This document shows, one piece after another, positions 1-7,213 of a DNA stretch of 15,495 nucleotides (its first letter is position 1; the number at the start of each line of letters is the position of its first letter). This stretch comes from CAIKMD01 sp035277525 (GTDB lineage Bacteria; Pseudomonadota; Alphaproteobacteria; ATCC43930; CGMCC-115725). The translations under genes and the position numbers were made by a program. The notes beneath the pieces were generated by a model that saw only the letters and a program-made list of their open reading frames with translations, was not told where the DNA came from and ran no database searches. Location: positions 1-15,495 of the forward strand of contig DATEKH010000287.1 of assembly GCA_035277525.1 (NCBI GenBank). The letters run 5' to 3'.

Positions 1-459
1 GAGCGCGCCGTCGGGCGTGCTCGCGCGCAAGCCGACGACGCGCCCGTCCTCCTCGATCAACTCTCTCGCCTCGGCGCGCCGCATCAGGCCGAAGCGGGGC
101 AGGCGTTCGGCATGGCCGGCAAGGAAATCGAGAAAATCCCATTGCGGCATGAAGGCGATATAGGGGCAGCGGAGTTTGAGATGCGAGAAATCCGCCATGG
201 TCACGGCGGTATCGCCGATCTGCGCCGAGAGCGTCGTCGCCTTTTGATGCGGCAGCGCCAGAAACGCCTCGAGCAATCCCAGCTCGTGCATGACTTCGAG
301 GGTCGAGGGATGGATCGTGTCGCCGCGGAAATCGCGCAGGAAATCCGCGTGCTTTTCGATCACAATCACGTCAATGCCGGCGCGGGCGAGCAGCAATCCC
401 GCCATCACGCCGGCCGGGCCGCCGCCCACGACGCAGCATCGGACCGAGATTTTCTGCAT
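1..459 (-). CDS. FAD-dependent oxidoreductase, UbiH/PHBH-like (N-terminal part, runs off the window)
   Basis: Only the first 153 residues are present; the gene continues past position 1. It starts at ATG 459-457 behind a GGGGAG Shine-Dalgarno. Residues 1-35 form a Rossmann FAD site: a hydrophobic strand, the GGGPAG dinucleotide-binding loop at 12-17 (VVGGGPAGVMAGLLLARAG), and an acidic residue (E35, in VIVIEK) that would bind the ADP ribose. An RGDTIHPST stretch at about 45-53 is typical of a UbiH/VisC-like group of class A flavoprotein monooxygenases and oxidoreductases. Such enzymes are cytosolic or membrane-associated, use NAD(P)H and often hydroxylate aromatic rings. The substrate and the C-terminal domain cannot be seen. 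It diverges from the PPOX gene, with 135 bases between the starts. The family call is firm; the reaction is not known. Confidence 0.9.
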   Translation of the reverse strand, partial: MQKISVRCCVVGGGPAGVMAGLLLARAGIDVIVIEKHADFLRDFRGDTIHPSTLEVMHELGLLEAFLALPHQKATTLSAQIGDTAVTMADFSHLKLRCPYIAFMPQWDFLDFLAGHAERLPRFGLMRRAEARELIEEDGRVVGLRASTPDGAL

Positions 460-594
460 TGGACTCCCCGCGCGATTGTGGGCCGCGCGATGGGCAGGAT
501 CAAGCCGCGCGACCCTTGCGCATCGCCCGTCAATCCCTCAATCTGTCGGCCATCGTAAGCCGGCCGCGTGAGGATCGAGGGGAGACAAGCAAGC

Positions 595-1035
595 ATGATC
601 AAGATAACAGAACAGATTCGCAACCTGCTGAATTCGGCGCTCGCCGACGGCACGCCCTGCCTGGTCGGAACCTCGACCAAGGACGGCCGTCCGCAGATCA
701 GCCCCAAGGGCAGCGTCGTTGCCTTCAACGACGACACGCTGTGCTATTGGGAGCGCAGCGGCCGCAGCGCCCTGACGCGCGTCAACGAGAACCCGCACAT
801 CGTCGTGTTCTATCGCAACGCCGCGCGCGCGAAGGAAATTCCCTATCGCGGCGGTGTCATACGCTTTTACGGCGACGCCCGGGTGCTCACGAGCGGCGCC
901 GACCGCGACAAGGTGTGGGAATTGATCCCCGAGGCCGAGCGCAAGCCCGATCCCGAGAAGAAGGGCGCAGCCGTGCTCGTCCGCCTCGACCGGATCGAGG
1001 AAATCTCCGGCAATATCATCATGCAGCGCGACTGA
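595..1035 (+). CDS. Pyridoxamine 5'-phosphate oxidase (PPOX) family flavin-binding protein
   Basis: A 146-residue single-domain protein. The start chosen is ATG 595, 10 bases after a GAGGGGAG Shine-Dalgarno at 577-584; an upstream in-frame GTG at 568 lacks such a site. The sequence follows the split beta-barrel FMN or F420-binding pattern: an N-terminal helix, then strands around PCLVGTSTKDGRPQISPKGS (about 21-40), DTLCYWERSGRS, NPHIVVFYRN and VIRFYGDARV. The SPKG and NPHIVVFYR segments are typical of the PPOX-like clade that includes general stress proteins and F420- or FMN-dependent reductases. These usually act as cytosolic dimers with flavin at the interface. It is too short and divergent for true PdxH. 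It converges on the ThDP enzyme with a 23-base gap. The physiological substrate is unknown. Confidence 0.88.
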   Translation: MIKITEQIRNLLNSALADGTPCLVGTSTKDGRPQISPKGSVVAFNDDTLCYWERSGRSALTRVNENPHIVVFYRNAARAKEIPYRGGVIRFYGDARVLTSGADRDKVWELIPEAERKPDPEKKGAAVLVRLDRIEEISGNIIMQRD

Positions 1036-1041
1036 CGCCGC

Positions 1042-1059
1042 AGCCCGCCGGCTGGGGCT
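1042..1059. terminator. Possible hairpin between convergent genes
   Basis: Arms AGCCC (1042-1046) and GGGCT (1055-1059) flank an 8-base loop between the stop of the PPOX gene (1035) and the stop of the ThDP enzyme (1059-1061). The stem is short and neither strand has a T-tract, so this is only a weak candidate for a shared terminator. Confidence 0.2.
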
Positions 1060-2696
1060 CACGCCTCGGCCGAGCGCGGGCTCTGCCGTTCGGTGATGAA
1101 TTCGAGGAGGGCCGGCGTGCCCTCCTTGGTCTTTTCGACCGCGCGCTTGATCGCAGGCACGATCGCTTGCGGCTCGGTCACGCGCTCGCCCCAGGCGCCG
1201 AGAGCGCGCGCGAAATCCGCGTAATTGCCGCTGATATCGGTCGAGTGATAGGTCTCGGTCGAATACTTCATCACGTTGAGCTCGGCCGCCATCACCGAAT
1301 TGTTCATGAGGATCGACAGGATCGGCAGCTTGGCGCGCACCGCCGTCTCGATATCCATGCCGGTGAAGCCGATCGCGGCATCGCCCCAGACATTGATGCA
1401 GAGCTTTTCGGGCGCGGCGAGCTTGGCGCCGATCGCAAGCCCGAGGCCATAGCCCAGCTGCGTGCTCTTGCCCCAGCCAATATAGGAGCGCGGCGTCTTC
1501 GACACCCAGAACGGCACGAGCTGATCGCGCGGGCTGCCCGAATCATGCGTCACGATCGTGTTGGCGACATCGACCGTATGCATCAGATCCCAGATCACGC
1601 GGTAGGGCGAGAGCGGCGCGGTGTTGGAGGTCAAATGCGGCATCCACGTCCCGAGCCATTCCTCCTTGAGCGCGCGGATCTCGCCCGTCACCGCGGCGAG
1701 CCGCCCGCGCGGCTTGCCGTGAAGCCGATCGCGCAATTCCTCGAGGAGCGCATCGAGCGCCAGCCCCGCATCGCCGACCAGCGCGAGATTGCTGGCAATG
1801 TCCTTGTTGATATCGCCCGGATCGAGCGTCAGATGCACCATCGCCTTGCCCTTGGGCATCTGCATGTTGAAGGGCGTCGCGGTCCAGCTGCAGCCGACGC
1901 CGAAGATGAGATCGGCCTTCTGCAGCATGCGGTGGAATTGCTTCGAATGCGTCGTGCTGCCGGCGCCCAAGGCCAAGGGATGCGTCTCATCGAAAGCGCT
2001 TTTGCCGGGATTGCTGGTGCCGACCGGCGCTTCCAAAAGCTCGGCCAGATCCTGAAGCTGCTTCCAGGCCTTGGCATAATGGATGCCCTGGCCGGCGAAG
2101 ATCACTGGCCGCTCGGCCGCAAGGAGGGCCTCGGCCACGGCCGAGACCGCGCGCGGATCGGGCCCGACCTTGAGACGCGGCGTCTTTTGATAGACCAGCG
2201 GCTCCGGCACCTCCTCGGTCCAGAGATCGACCGGCACCTCGACCATGGCCGGGCCGGGTCGGCCGTTCTTCGCCTGAGTGAAGGCGCGGCGCATGGCATC
2301 GGGCACCGCTGACGGCACGGTCACCTGCTCGACCGATTTGGTGACGTTGCGGAAATTGACTGCGGCGCTGAAATTGGGCTTGACGCCGGCCTGGGCGCGC
2401 GGATGCCCCGCCGGGATCACCACGAGCGGTACGGATTCGGCAAAGGCTTGAGCGACGCCGCCAAAGGCGTTCTCGGTACCGGGCCCCTGCTGCATGGCGA
2501 AGACGCCGACGCGGTCGCCGCAGGAAACCCGCCCGAGCGCATCCGCCATGTGCACGCCGGTGCGCTCTTGCCGCACAAGGATCGGCCGGATCCCCGCTTC
2601 GGCGGCCGCCTCGATCAAGCCGTTGCGCGGATAGCAGACGAGGTCGGTCACGCCTTCGCGTTTCAGGATCTCGGCGATCGCGGCATTGACCTTCAT
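1059..2696 (-). CDS. Thiamine diphosphate-dependent enzyme, acetolactate synthase large-subunit-like
   Basis: A 545-residue protein with the three-domain layout of the POX/acetolactate synthase superfamily. The N-terminal PYR domain (about 1-165) carries the catalytic glutamate E44 in RQERTGVHMADALGR and a QQGPGTENAF segment. A central domain occupies about 190-330. The C-terminal PP domain holds the cofactor motif GDA at 438-440 followed by NN at 465-466; most relatives have GDG, but the metal-binding Asp is kept. ATG 2696 is chosen over an in-frame TTG at 2714 because GGGAGG lies just upstream of it. Family members decarboxylate 2-oxo acids and join or release the aldehyde. The protein is not obviously a biosynthetic IlvB: no small-subunit gene is adjacent, and genes like this occur in catabolic clusters. 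The gene lies downstream of a degraded amidohydrolase on the same strand. The substrate is unknown. Confidence 0.9.
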   Translation of the reverse strand: MKVNAAIAEILKREGVTDLVCYPRNGLIEAAAEAGIRPILVRQERTGVHMADALGRVSCGDRVGVFAMQQGPGTENAFGGVAQAFAESVPLVVIPAGHPRAQAGVKPNFSAAVNFRNVTKSVEQVTVPSAVPDAMRRAFTQAKNGRPGPAMVEVPVDLWTEEVPEPLVYQKTPRLKVGPDPRAVSAVAEALLAAERPVIFAGQGIHYAKAWKQLQDLAELLEAPVGTSNPGKSAFDETHPLALGAGSTTHSKQFHRMLQKADLIFGVGCSWTATPFNMQMPKGKAMVHLTLDPGDINKDIASNLALVGDAGLALDALLEELRDRLHGKPRGRLAAVTGEIRALKEEWLGTWMPHLTSNTAPLSPYRVIWDLMHTVDVANTIVTHDSGSPRDQLVPFWVSKTPRSYIGWGKSTQLGYGLGLAIGAKLAAPEKLCINVWGDAAIGFTGMDIETAVRAKLPILSILMNNSVMAAELNVMKYSTETYHSTDISGNYADFARALGAWGERVTEPQAIVPAIKRAVEKTKEGTPALLEFITERQSPRSAEA

Positions 2697-2720
2697 GACG
2701 CCTCCCTTTCTCAAGTTAAA

Positions 2721-2814
2721 CCGTCATTCCCGCTTGCAAGCGGGAATCCAGGGTCAAATTCAAGCATTCCCTGGGTCCCCGCTCCCGAGCTTGACGAAGG
2801 GCGCGGGGACGACG
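2721..2814. repeat. Double-hairpin intergenic repeat element (BIME/REP-like)
   Basis: A perfect 22-base palindrome spans 2726-2747 (ATTCCCGCTTG and its complement). A second imperfect pair, ATCCAGGG (2746-2753) and CCCTGGGT (2769-2776), follows. A third pair is GTCCCCGC (2775-2782) with GCGGGGAC (2803-2810). The opening CCGTCATTCCCGC...ATCCAG resembles the element at 7104-7133. This style of CGTCATTCCCG...GGAATCCAG sequence is a common dispersed intergenic repeat in alphaproteobacteria. It sits between the amidohydrolase pseudogene and the ThDP gene and may form mRNA hairpins. Confidence 0.7.
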
Positions 2815-2843
2815 AAGAGGGATAGGGCTCGTTGGCCGACAAA

Positions 2844-3297
2844 CTATTCTGCCGCCTGCCGCGCGGCGCGGCGCTCGTGCTTCCAGTCGGCGAGGTTCGG
2901 CTCGAGCTTGAAGAGCTTCAGCGCGTTGCCGCCGAGAATGTTGCGCTTGCCCTCTTCGGAGAGGAAGGGCAGATCGTAGATCGTTGCAGGCAGATCCGTA
3001 TCCCAATGCGGATAGTCCGAGGAATAGCAGAGCTGCGTCTCGGCGTTGATCATCTTGAAGGTGAGCTCGAGCGCCTCGCGGTTGTTCACCATCTCCATGG
3101 GTTGCGAGGAGTAATACAATGAATTCAACGATCTGCGCATAAGACATCGTCTCGAGGTGATGGCCGTCGACATCGACGATCGGGAAATCTTCATAGCGGC
3201 GCTGCTCCGCCTGCTGGCGGGCATGGGCGAGCAAGGTCGACGTATTGAATTCCTCAACCGCGAGATCGCGGAACCGGACATCCTCGAGCGTATCCAT
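2844..3297 (-). pseudogene. Amidohydrolase (Amidohydro_2) remnant, internally deleted and frameshifted
   Basis: This is a fourth copy of the amidohydrolase family found at 5805-9714, reduced to its two ends. The first 60 or so codons from ATG 3297 (good GGGGAGGG site upstream) match the paralogs' N-terminus, including YEDFPIVDVDGHHLETMSYA. The last 90 or so codons, in another frame, match their C-terminus (YYSSQPMEMVNNREALELTF, SSDYPHWD, ILGGNA) and stop at 2844-2846. The junction is at about 3118-3121, where codons matching EFI run straight into the codons for YYSSQP. About 260 residues are missing, among them the central His metal ligand. Read from the start codon, the frame runs past the junction into unrelated sequence to 2716. 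The gene cannot make a working enzyme. The intact ends look little decayed, so the loss may be recent. Confidence 0.88.
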
Positions 3298-3542
3298 GGG
3301 CCCTCCCCTCCCGGCCGCGGCCCGGGCTCTCCGCCGAGTTTACGAGCGGCCGCGGGCGGAGGGCAAATGGAGGTTTGGTGTCTCCCGAGGGCCCATGCTC
3401 AACGCGGAACGCCGTGGAAGCCGCGCGAAAGCGCAGAGCGTTGCACCCTTGCCTCGATCTGCAGTACGAAAGAGCGAAGAAGAGACAAAACGACGCGCAG
3501 CGGCGTGCCGATCGTGCGGCATCGAACCAAGGGAGGGACGAG

Positions 3543-4541
3543 ATGAAGCCTCTATCGCTGGCGCTGGCGATGCTTTGCTTCCTTGTCGGCGGCGCCAAAG
3601 CGGAAACCGTGCAGGTGGGAACGACCCGGCTCGTCGGCTATGTCGGCGTCCCGGTCGGAATCGCCCTGGGCTATTTCAAGGCCGAAGGGCTCGAGGTGAA
3701 GGACATCTATTTCACCAGCGCCGAACCGATCGCGGTCGCGACGGCGTCCGGCGATGTCGATTTCGGTGTCTGCGGCCCTTCCGCCGGATTCTACAACCTC
3801 GCGGCTCACGGCCAGGTGAAGCTCATCGGCGCGAGCGGCGGCGACGCCAAGGGCTTTCACGCGCTCGAATTCCTGGCCTCGAACAAGGCCTACGCCGCCG
3901 GCCTCAAATCGCCGCACGATCTCCCGGGGCATAGCGTCGGCATCACGCAGCCCGGCACGGCGCTCCACAACATCATCGGCATCCTTGCCGAGCGCGACGG
4001 GTTTCCCATGAGCGCGGTCCAGGTGAAGCCGCTGCAGTCGAACTCGGCGGTGACCTCGGCCTTGATCGGCGGCACGGTCGATGCCGCGGTCATGCCGAAC
4101 GGGCCGATTCTCAACCTCGTCACCGAAGGGAAGATCAAGTTCCTGGGCTGGACGTCGGACTACGCGCCGAACAAGGCCGGCGTCATGCTGCTCGTCTCGA
4201 AGCGCGACGCCGATCAGCGCGGCGACATGGTGAGGCGTTTCCTGGCCGCTTATCGCAAGGCGGCGCGCGATATTCACGACGCCTTCACCGCGCCGGACGG
4301 AACCCGCCGCGACGGACCAACGGCGCCCGCAATCATCAAGATCATCGCCGATTTCACCGGCCTGCCGCCCGAACTGGTCGAAAAGGGTGCGCCCGCGATG
4401 GATCCGGAGGCGCGGATCAATATCTCAGGCTACGACAACCAGATCGCCTGGCTGCGATCGCAAGGGTTCCTCAAGACTGACATCCACGTGGCGGATCTGA
4501 TCGACAAGCGCTACGCCCTCACCTCGGCCGAGGGCCGGTGA
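3543..4541 (+). CDS. Periplasmic substrate-binding protein, NMT1/SsuA-like (ABC transporter)
   Basis: A 332-residue secreted protein. ATG 3543 lies six bases after GGGAGG (3531-3536); longer in-frame openings upstream are rejected because this start gives a clean signal peptide. Residues 1-20 are a Sec signal: two basic-to-hydrophobic turns ending GGAKA before ETVQVG. The mature part has the SsuA/THI5 fold pattern: a ligand-facing first segment, GVPVGIALGYFKAEGLEVKD (about 35-54), SGDVDFGVCGPSAGFYNLA, then a hinge and VGITQPGTALHNIIGILAE in lobe 2. Relatives bind sulfonates, pyrimidines, nitrate-like ions or aromatic acids; the ligand here is not evident. No permease or ATPase gene is nearby. 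It diverges from the amidohydrolase pseudogene across 245 bases. It is only distantly similar to the three binding proteins at 11853-14799. Confidence 0.88.
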   Translation: MKPLSLALAMLCFLVGGAKAETVQVGTTRLVGYVGVPVGIALGYFKAEGLEVKDIYFTSAEPIAVATASGDVDFGVCGPSAGFYNLAAHGQVKLIGASGGDAKGFHALEFLASNKAYAAGLKSPHDLPGHSVGITQPGTALHNIIGILAERDGFPMSAVQVKPLQSNSAVTSALIGGTVDAAVMPNGPILNLVTEGKIKFLGWTSDYAPNKAGVMLLVSKRDADQRGDMVRRFLAAYRKAARDIHDAFTAPDGTRRDGPTAPAIIKIIADFTGLPPELVEKGAPAMDPEARINISGYDNQIAWLRSQGFLKTDIHVADLIDKRYALTSAEGR

Positions 4542-4644
4542 TATCAGCCCGTCGCGCATGACGAGAAGCGGCTCCCCGCACCCGGCCGAGGGCGGATGGC
4601 AAATCCTGGTTTCGCGGTTCCCCGGGATCGGCGCGTCTAAAGCA

Positions 4645-4662
4645 TGATCTCCCAGGAGATCA
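4645..4662. terminator. Perfect inverted repeat between convergent genes, possible bidirectional terminator or dispersed repeat
   Basis: TGATCTCC, a CA loop and GGAGATCA form a perfect eight-base stem just before the MscS stop codon (4667-4669) and about 100 bases after the binding-protein stop at 4541. The preceding TCTAAAGCATGATC resembles the start of a widespread Rhizobiales intergenic repeat (from memory, not searched). There is no T-tract, so terminator function is only a suggestion. Confidence 0.35.
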
Positions 4663-4666
4663 TCCT

Positions 4667-5554
4667 CTAGCGACGGAAGGGCAACTCGCCCGCGGCGGCG
4701 AGCTCGCGCGCGCCGAGGTCCATCTTCAAATCCGCGAACTTCAAAGGGGGGCCGGCGCGCTGTGCCTGAACCACGTAAGGCACCGGATAACCGGCCGTTC
4801 CGAAGGTCGCGGCGATCAAGCGGTTGGTGTCGAAATAAACCTGCCAGTAGTGGTCGGTATGGCAATAGGGGCGCGCGGCCAGCACCGTTCCCATCGCATT
4901 GAACTCGAGAATTTCGACATCCGGCGGCGGATCCGCCACGACATTGGGAATTGAGGCGAGGGCCGGTTTGAGGCGCGCAATTGCATCGAGCGGATCGACC
5001 CCGAACGCCAGCTGCGCGGTGCGGTCCACACGGCGAAATCCGTTCGTGCTGAAATTCTTGATGGTCTCGCCCGACACTTTGGCGTTTCCGACGATGGTCG
5101 TAACGCTGTCAGGCGTCAGCAGCGTGGTGTTGAAGAGCCCGATCTCGACCACCGTACCCTCGACCCCTCCGGCGACCACGTAATCGCCGACCCTGTACGG
5201 CCGAAACATTATGAGAAATGCGCCGGCCGCGAAATTCGCCAGCATTCCAGACCATGCCGCGCCGACGGCGAGACCAACTCCGGCCAACAAGGCGGCGAAG
5301 CTTGTCGTCTCAACCCCGAAATAGCCGAGGATCGCGACGAGGAGGACAATATTGAGGCCGACATCGAGGATGCTGACGACGTAACGCATCAGCGTGGCAT
5401 CGAAATGTCGTGCCGCCAAGACGCGCGAAAGAAGCCTGATCGACAGCCTGATCAGCCAGCGCCCGACCAAGTAGAGAACGATCGCGCCAACGACCTTGAA
5501 TGCTACAGTGGTGATGATTGGTGCCGCCGAGTTCCACCAGCTCAACATGTCCAT
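4667..5554 (-). CDS. MscS-family small-conductance mechanosensitive channel
   Basis: A 295-residue inner-membrane protein. ATG 5554 is preferred over the in-frame TTG at 5599; a GGGGA lies about nine bases before it. Three membrane segments are visible at about 12-32, 58-80 and 84-118. The third is the pore helix, rich in Gly and Ala (AGVGLAVGAAWSGMLANFAA, 91-110), followed by the family signature FRPYRVGDYV at 117-126. After it come the beta domain (EGTVVEIGLFNTTLLTPDS) and a C-terminal alpha/beta vestibule. The length and the three-segment plan match minimal MscS channels, which open under membrane tension to release osmolytes. The gene lies between the pseudogene block and the amidohydrolase run, and no functional link to either is evident. 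Confidence 0.93.
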   Translation of the reverse strand: MDMLSWWNSAAPIITTVAFKVVGAIVLYLVGRWLIRLSIRLLSRVLAARHFDATLMRYVVSILDVGLNIVLLVAILGYFGVETTSFAALLAGVGLAVGAAWSGMLANFAAGAFLIMFRPYRVGDYVVAGGVEGTVVEIGLFNTTLLTPDSVTTIVGNAKVSGETIKNFSTNGFRRVDRTAQLAFGVDPLDAIARLKPALASIPNVVADPPPDVEILEFNAMGTVLAARPYCHTDHYWQVYFDTNRLIAATFGTAGYPVPYVVQAQRAGPPLKFADLKMDLGARELAAAGELPFRR

Positions 5555-5743
5555 TGGCTCGGATCCCCATTGCCTCTGCGCCTCGGCCGATGGTTGCAAC
5601 CAACAACCTCTCGGTGGTGGCGCCGCCGCTGCTGGCAGCGAGCGTCACCCCCCGGAGGAGGCGTCGCAATCGGGTATTCCTCTGAGTCCCTTGGCGAAAT
5701 CGGCAGTACAGCGGCTGTCCGATGACGCGGGAGGCGTCGATAC

Positions 5744-5769
5744 CGGAATCGCAAAGCGATCGGATTCCG
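5744..5769. terminator. Hairpin downstream of the last amidohydrolase gene
   Basis: CGGAATC (5744-5750) pairs with GATTCCG (5763-5769), and a nested ATCGC-AAA-GCGAT stem lies at 5748-5760. It is 36 bases past the stop of the amidohydrolase gene that ends at 5805. There is no T-run, so it could instead be a small repeat element. The flanking GATACCGGAATC and GGATTCCGACTCCAG recall the other intergenic repeats in this window. Confidence 0.35.
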
Positions 5770-5804
5770 ACTCCAGGCCGGGGCGCTGTTTCGCGAGGCC
5801 CGCC

Positions 5805-7031
5805 CTATTGCGCCGCGGATTGTGCCAGGCGCTTGATCTTCGTTTCCGAGAGAATCGGCTCGAGGTTGAAGACGCGGCGTGCATTGCCGCCGAGGATATT
5901 GCGCTTGGCGGTCTCGGAGAGGAACGGCAGATCGTAGATCGTCGAGGGCAAATCCATGTCCCAATGGGGATAGTCGGACGCGTACATCAGCTGCGTCTCG
6001 GCGTTGATCATCTTGAAGGTCAGCTCCAGGGCTTCCTTGTTGTTGACCATCTCCATGGGCTGGCTCGAATAGTACATCTCGCGCATATAGTCGCTGGGCC
6101 GGCGCTTCAAGAGCGGCACCTCGGAGGAGCGCATCATCCATTCATTGTCGAGGCGCTGCATCAGGAATGGTATCCAGGCAAGGCCGCTCTCGATCCAGCA
6201 CACTTTCAATTTCGGGAAGCGCTCGGGCAGCCCGTTCACCAGCCAATTGGTGAGATGGATGACGTTGAACCAGACGAAGCCGAGCGCGTGCACGCCGATG
6301 AAGCGGTTGCAGAGCGACAGGCTCTGATCCTCGCCCCAGGCATAGGCGCCGTGGAAAACGAGGGTGAGGTTGCGCTCTTCCATGGCGCGCCAAGTCTTCA
6401 TGAAGGCGTTGTCGTGGACGCTCTTGTAGTGCGGCGAGACCACGGTGAAGCCGATCACGCCCTTCTTGTCGCCGAACTCCTCGACCATTTTGTAGCAGGC
6501 TTCGGGATCCTTGAACGGCAGATAGAGCGTCGATTTGATGCGCGGCTCATGCGCGAGGATTTCCTCGCAGAGCCAGCGATTATAAGCGCGCGCCAGCGCC
6601 ACCTCGACCTCGGTTCGGGGCGTCGTGCCGAGGAAGAGCATCGGCGTCGGGAACATGCAGGAAATATCGACCCCGATCGCATCCATCCAGCGCTTGGTCA
6701 TGGTGATGTCGCGATGCGGCGTGGGCGGGGTCTTTTCGAGCCGGCGCCCGCGGTTGCGCGTGACGCGGCCCATGAGGTTCTGATAAGAGCCGGAGGTCGA
6801 GGTGAGGCCCTGCGCGCCATAGCCCTGATAGCGCGCCTGCTCGCGCATCACCGGGTCTTCGATGTAATTGCAGATCTGGGCGAAGGACTCGGTCTCGTAG
6901 TGATGGGCGTCGACATCGACGATCAGGAAATCTTCGTAGCGGCGCTGGATCGCCTGCTGACTGGCATGGGCGAGCAGCGTCCTGGTGTCGAATTCCTCGA
7001 CCGAGAGATCGCGGAAGTTGACGGTATCCAT
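5805..7031 (-). CDS. Amidohydrolase family protein, copy 1 (Amidohydro_2, ACMSD/decarboxylase-like TIM barrel)
   Basis: A 408-residue cytosolic protein; ATG 7031 follows GGAGG by about ten bases. A conserved leader (MDTVNFRDLSVEEF, to about residue 35) comes before the barrel. The first strand is FLIVDVDAHHYE at 36-46; D41-x-H43 replaces the usual HxH metal pair. H227 in VFHGAY and D353 in ASDYPHWD match the later metal ligands of the gamma-resorcylate decarboxylase/ACMSD-type Amidohydro_2 group. PTPHRD, TKRWMDAIG and ESGLAWIPF are shared with the two neighbouring copies. Such enzymes hydrolyse C-N or C-C bonds or remove a carboxylate with Zn or Mn. It is the last of three tandem paralogs and is separated from copy 2 by 182 bases holding a repeat and a possible weak promoter. 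The substrate is unknown. Confidence 0.9.
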   Translation of the reverse strand: MDTVNFRDLSVEEFDTRTLLAHASQQAIQRRYEDFLIVDVDAHHYETESFAQICNYIEDPVMREQARYQGYGAQGLTSTSGSYQNLMGRVTRNRGRRLEKTPPTPHRDITMTKRWMDAIGVDISCMFPTPMLFLGTTPRTEVEVALARAYNRWLCEEILAHEPRIKSTLYLPFKDPEACYKMVEEFGDKKGVIGFTVVSPHYKSVHDNAFMKTWRAMEERNLTLVFHGAYAWGEDQSLSLCNRFIGVHALGFVWFNVIHLTNWLVNGLPERFPKLKVCWIESGLAWIPFLMQRLDNEWMMRSSEVPLLKRRPSDYMREMYYSSQPMEMVNNKEALELTFKMINAETQLMYASDYPHWDMDLPSTIYDLPFLSETAKRNILGGNARRVFNLEPILSETKIKRLAQSAAQ

Positions 7032-7103
7032 TCTCGAGAATCCTCCGAACGTGACGGGCTAGTTTAGTGACGCACACTGATCCTGACGCTTGCTTCTCCT
7101 TCC

Positions 7104-7183
7104 CCGTCATACCCGCGGAAAGCGAGCATCCAGAGCAGTGGTCGCTGGATTCCGGCTCTCCGCTTCGCTGCGGCCGGAACGAC
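7104..7183. repeat. Intergenic inverted-repeat element related to the one at 2721
   Basis: The left arm CCGTCATACCCGCGGAAAGC...ATCCAG (7104-7133) and the right arm CTGGATTCCGGC...CCGGAACGAC (7145-7183) are imperfect complements, with ATCCAG/CTGGAT as the inner pair. The left arm aligns with 2721-2751 with few changes. It fills the space between amidohydrolase copies 2 and 1 on the minus strand. It looks like a dispersed REP-type element rather than a gene. Confidence 0.6.
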
Positions 7184-7213
7184 AACGGAAGGATCGAGCG
7201 TCAGAACCATAAT

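Noticed and set aside
516..544. Promoter TTGCGC-N17-CAATCT before the PPOX gene
   Set aside because: The -10 match is only 2/6, no better than chance in this DNA.
459..2312. Long plus-strand open frame of 617 codons across the ThDP gene
   Set aside because: It is antisense to a well-supported ThDP enzyme and overlaps the PPOX gene in another frame; its translation is Arg/His-rich and low in recognisable structure, as expected for GC-rich shadow frames.
2716..3297. A 193-residue protein as a genuine small gene
   Set aside because: Only its first 60 or so residues match the amidohydrolases; after the deletion junction it reads the conserved C-terminal part in the wrong frame, so it is a pseudogene product.
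5496..7067. Plus-strand open frame of 523 codons opposite amidohydrolase copy 1
   Set aside because: Shadow of the conserved minus-strand gene; similar antisense frames appear opposite copies 2 and 3 simply because those genes are paralogs.
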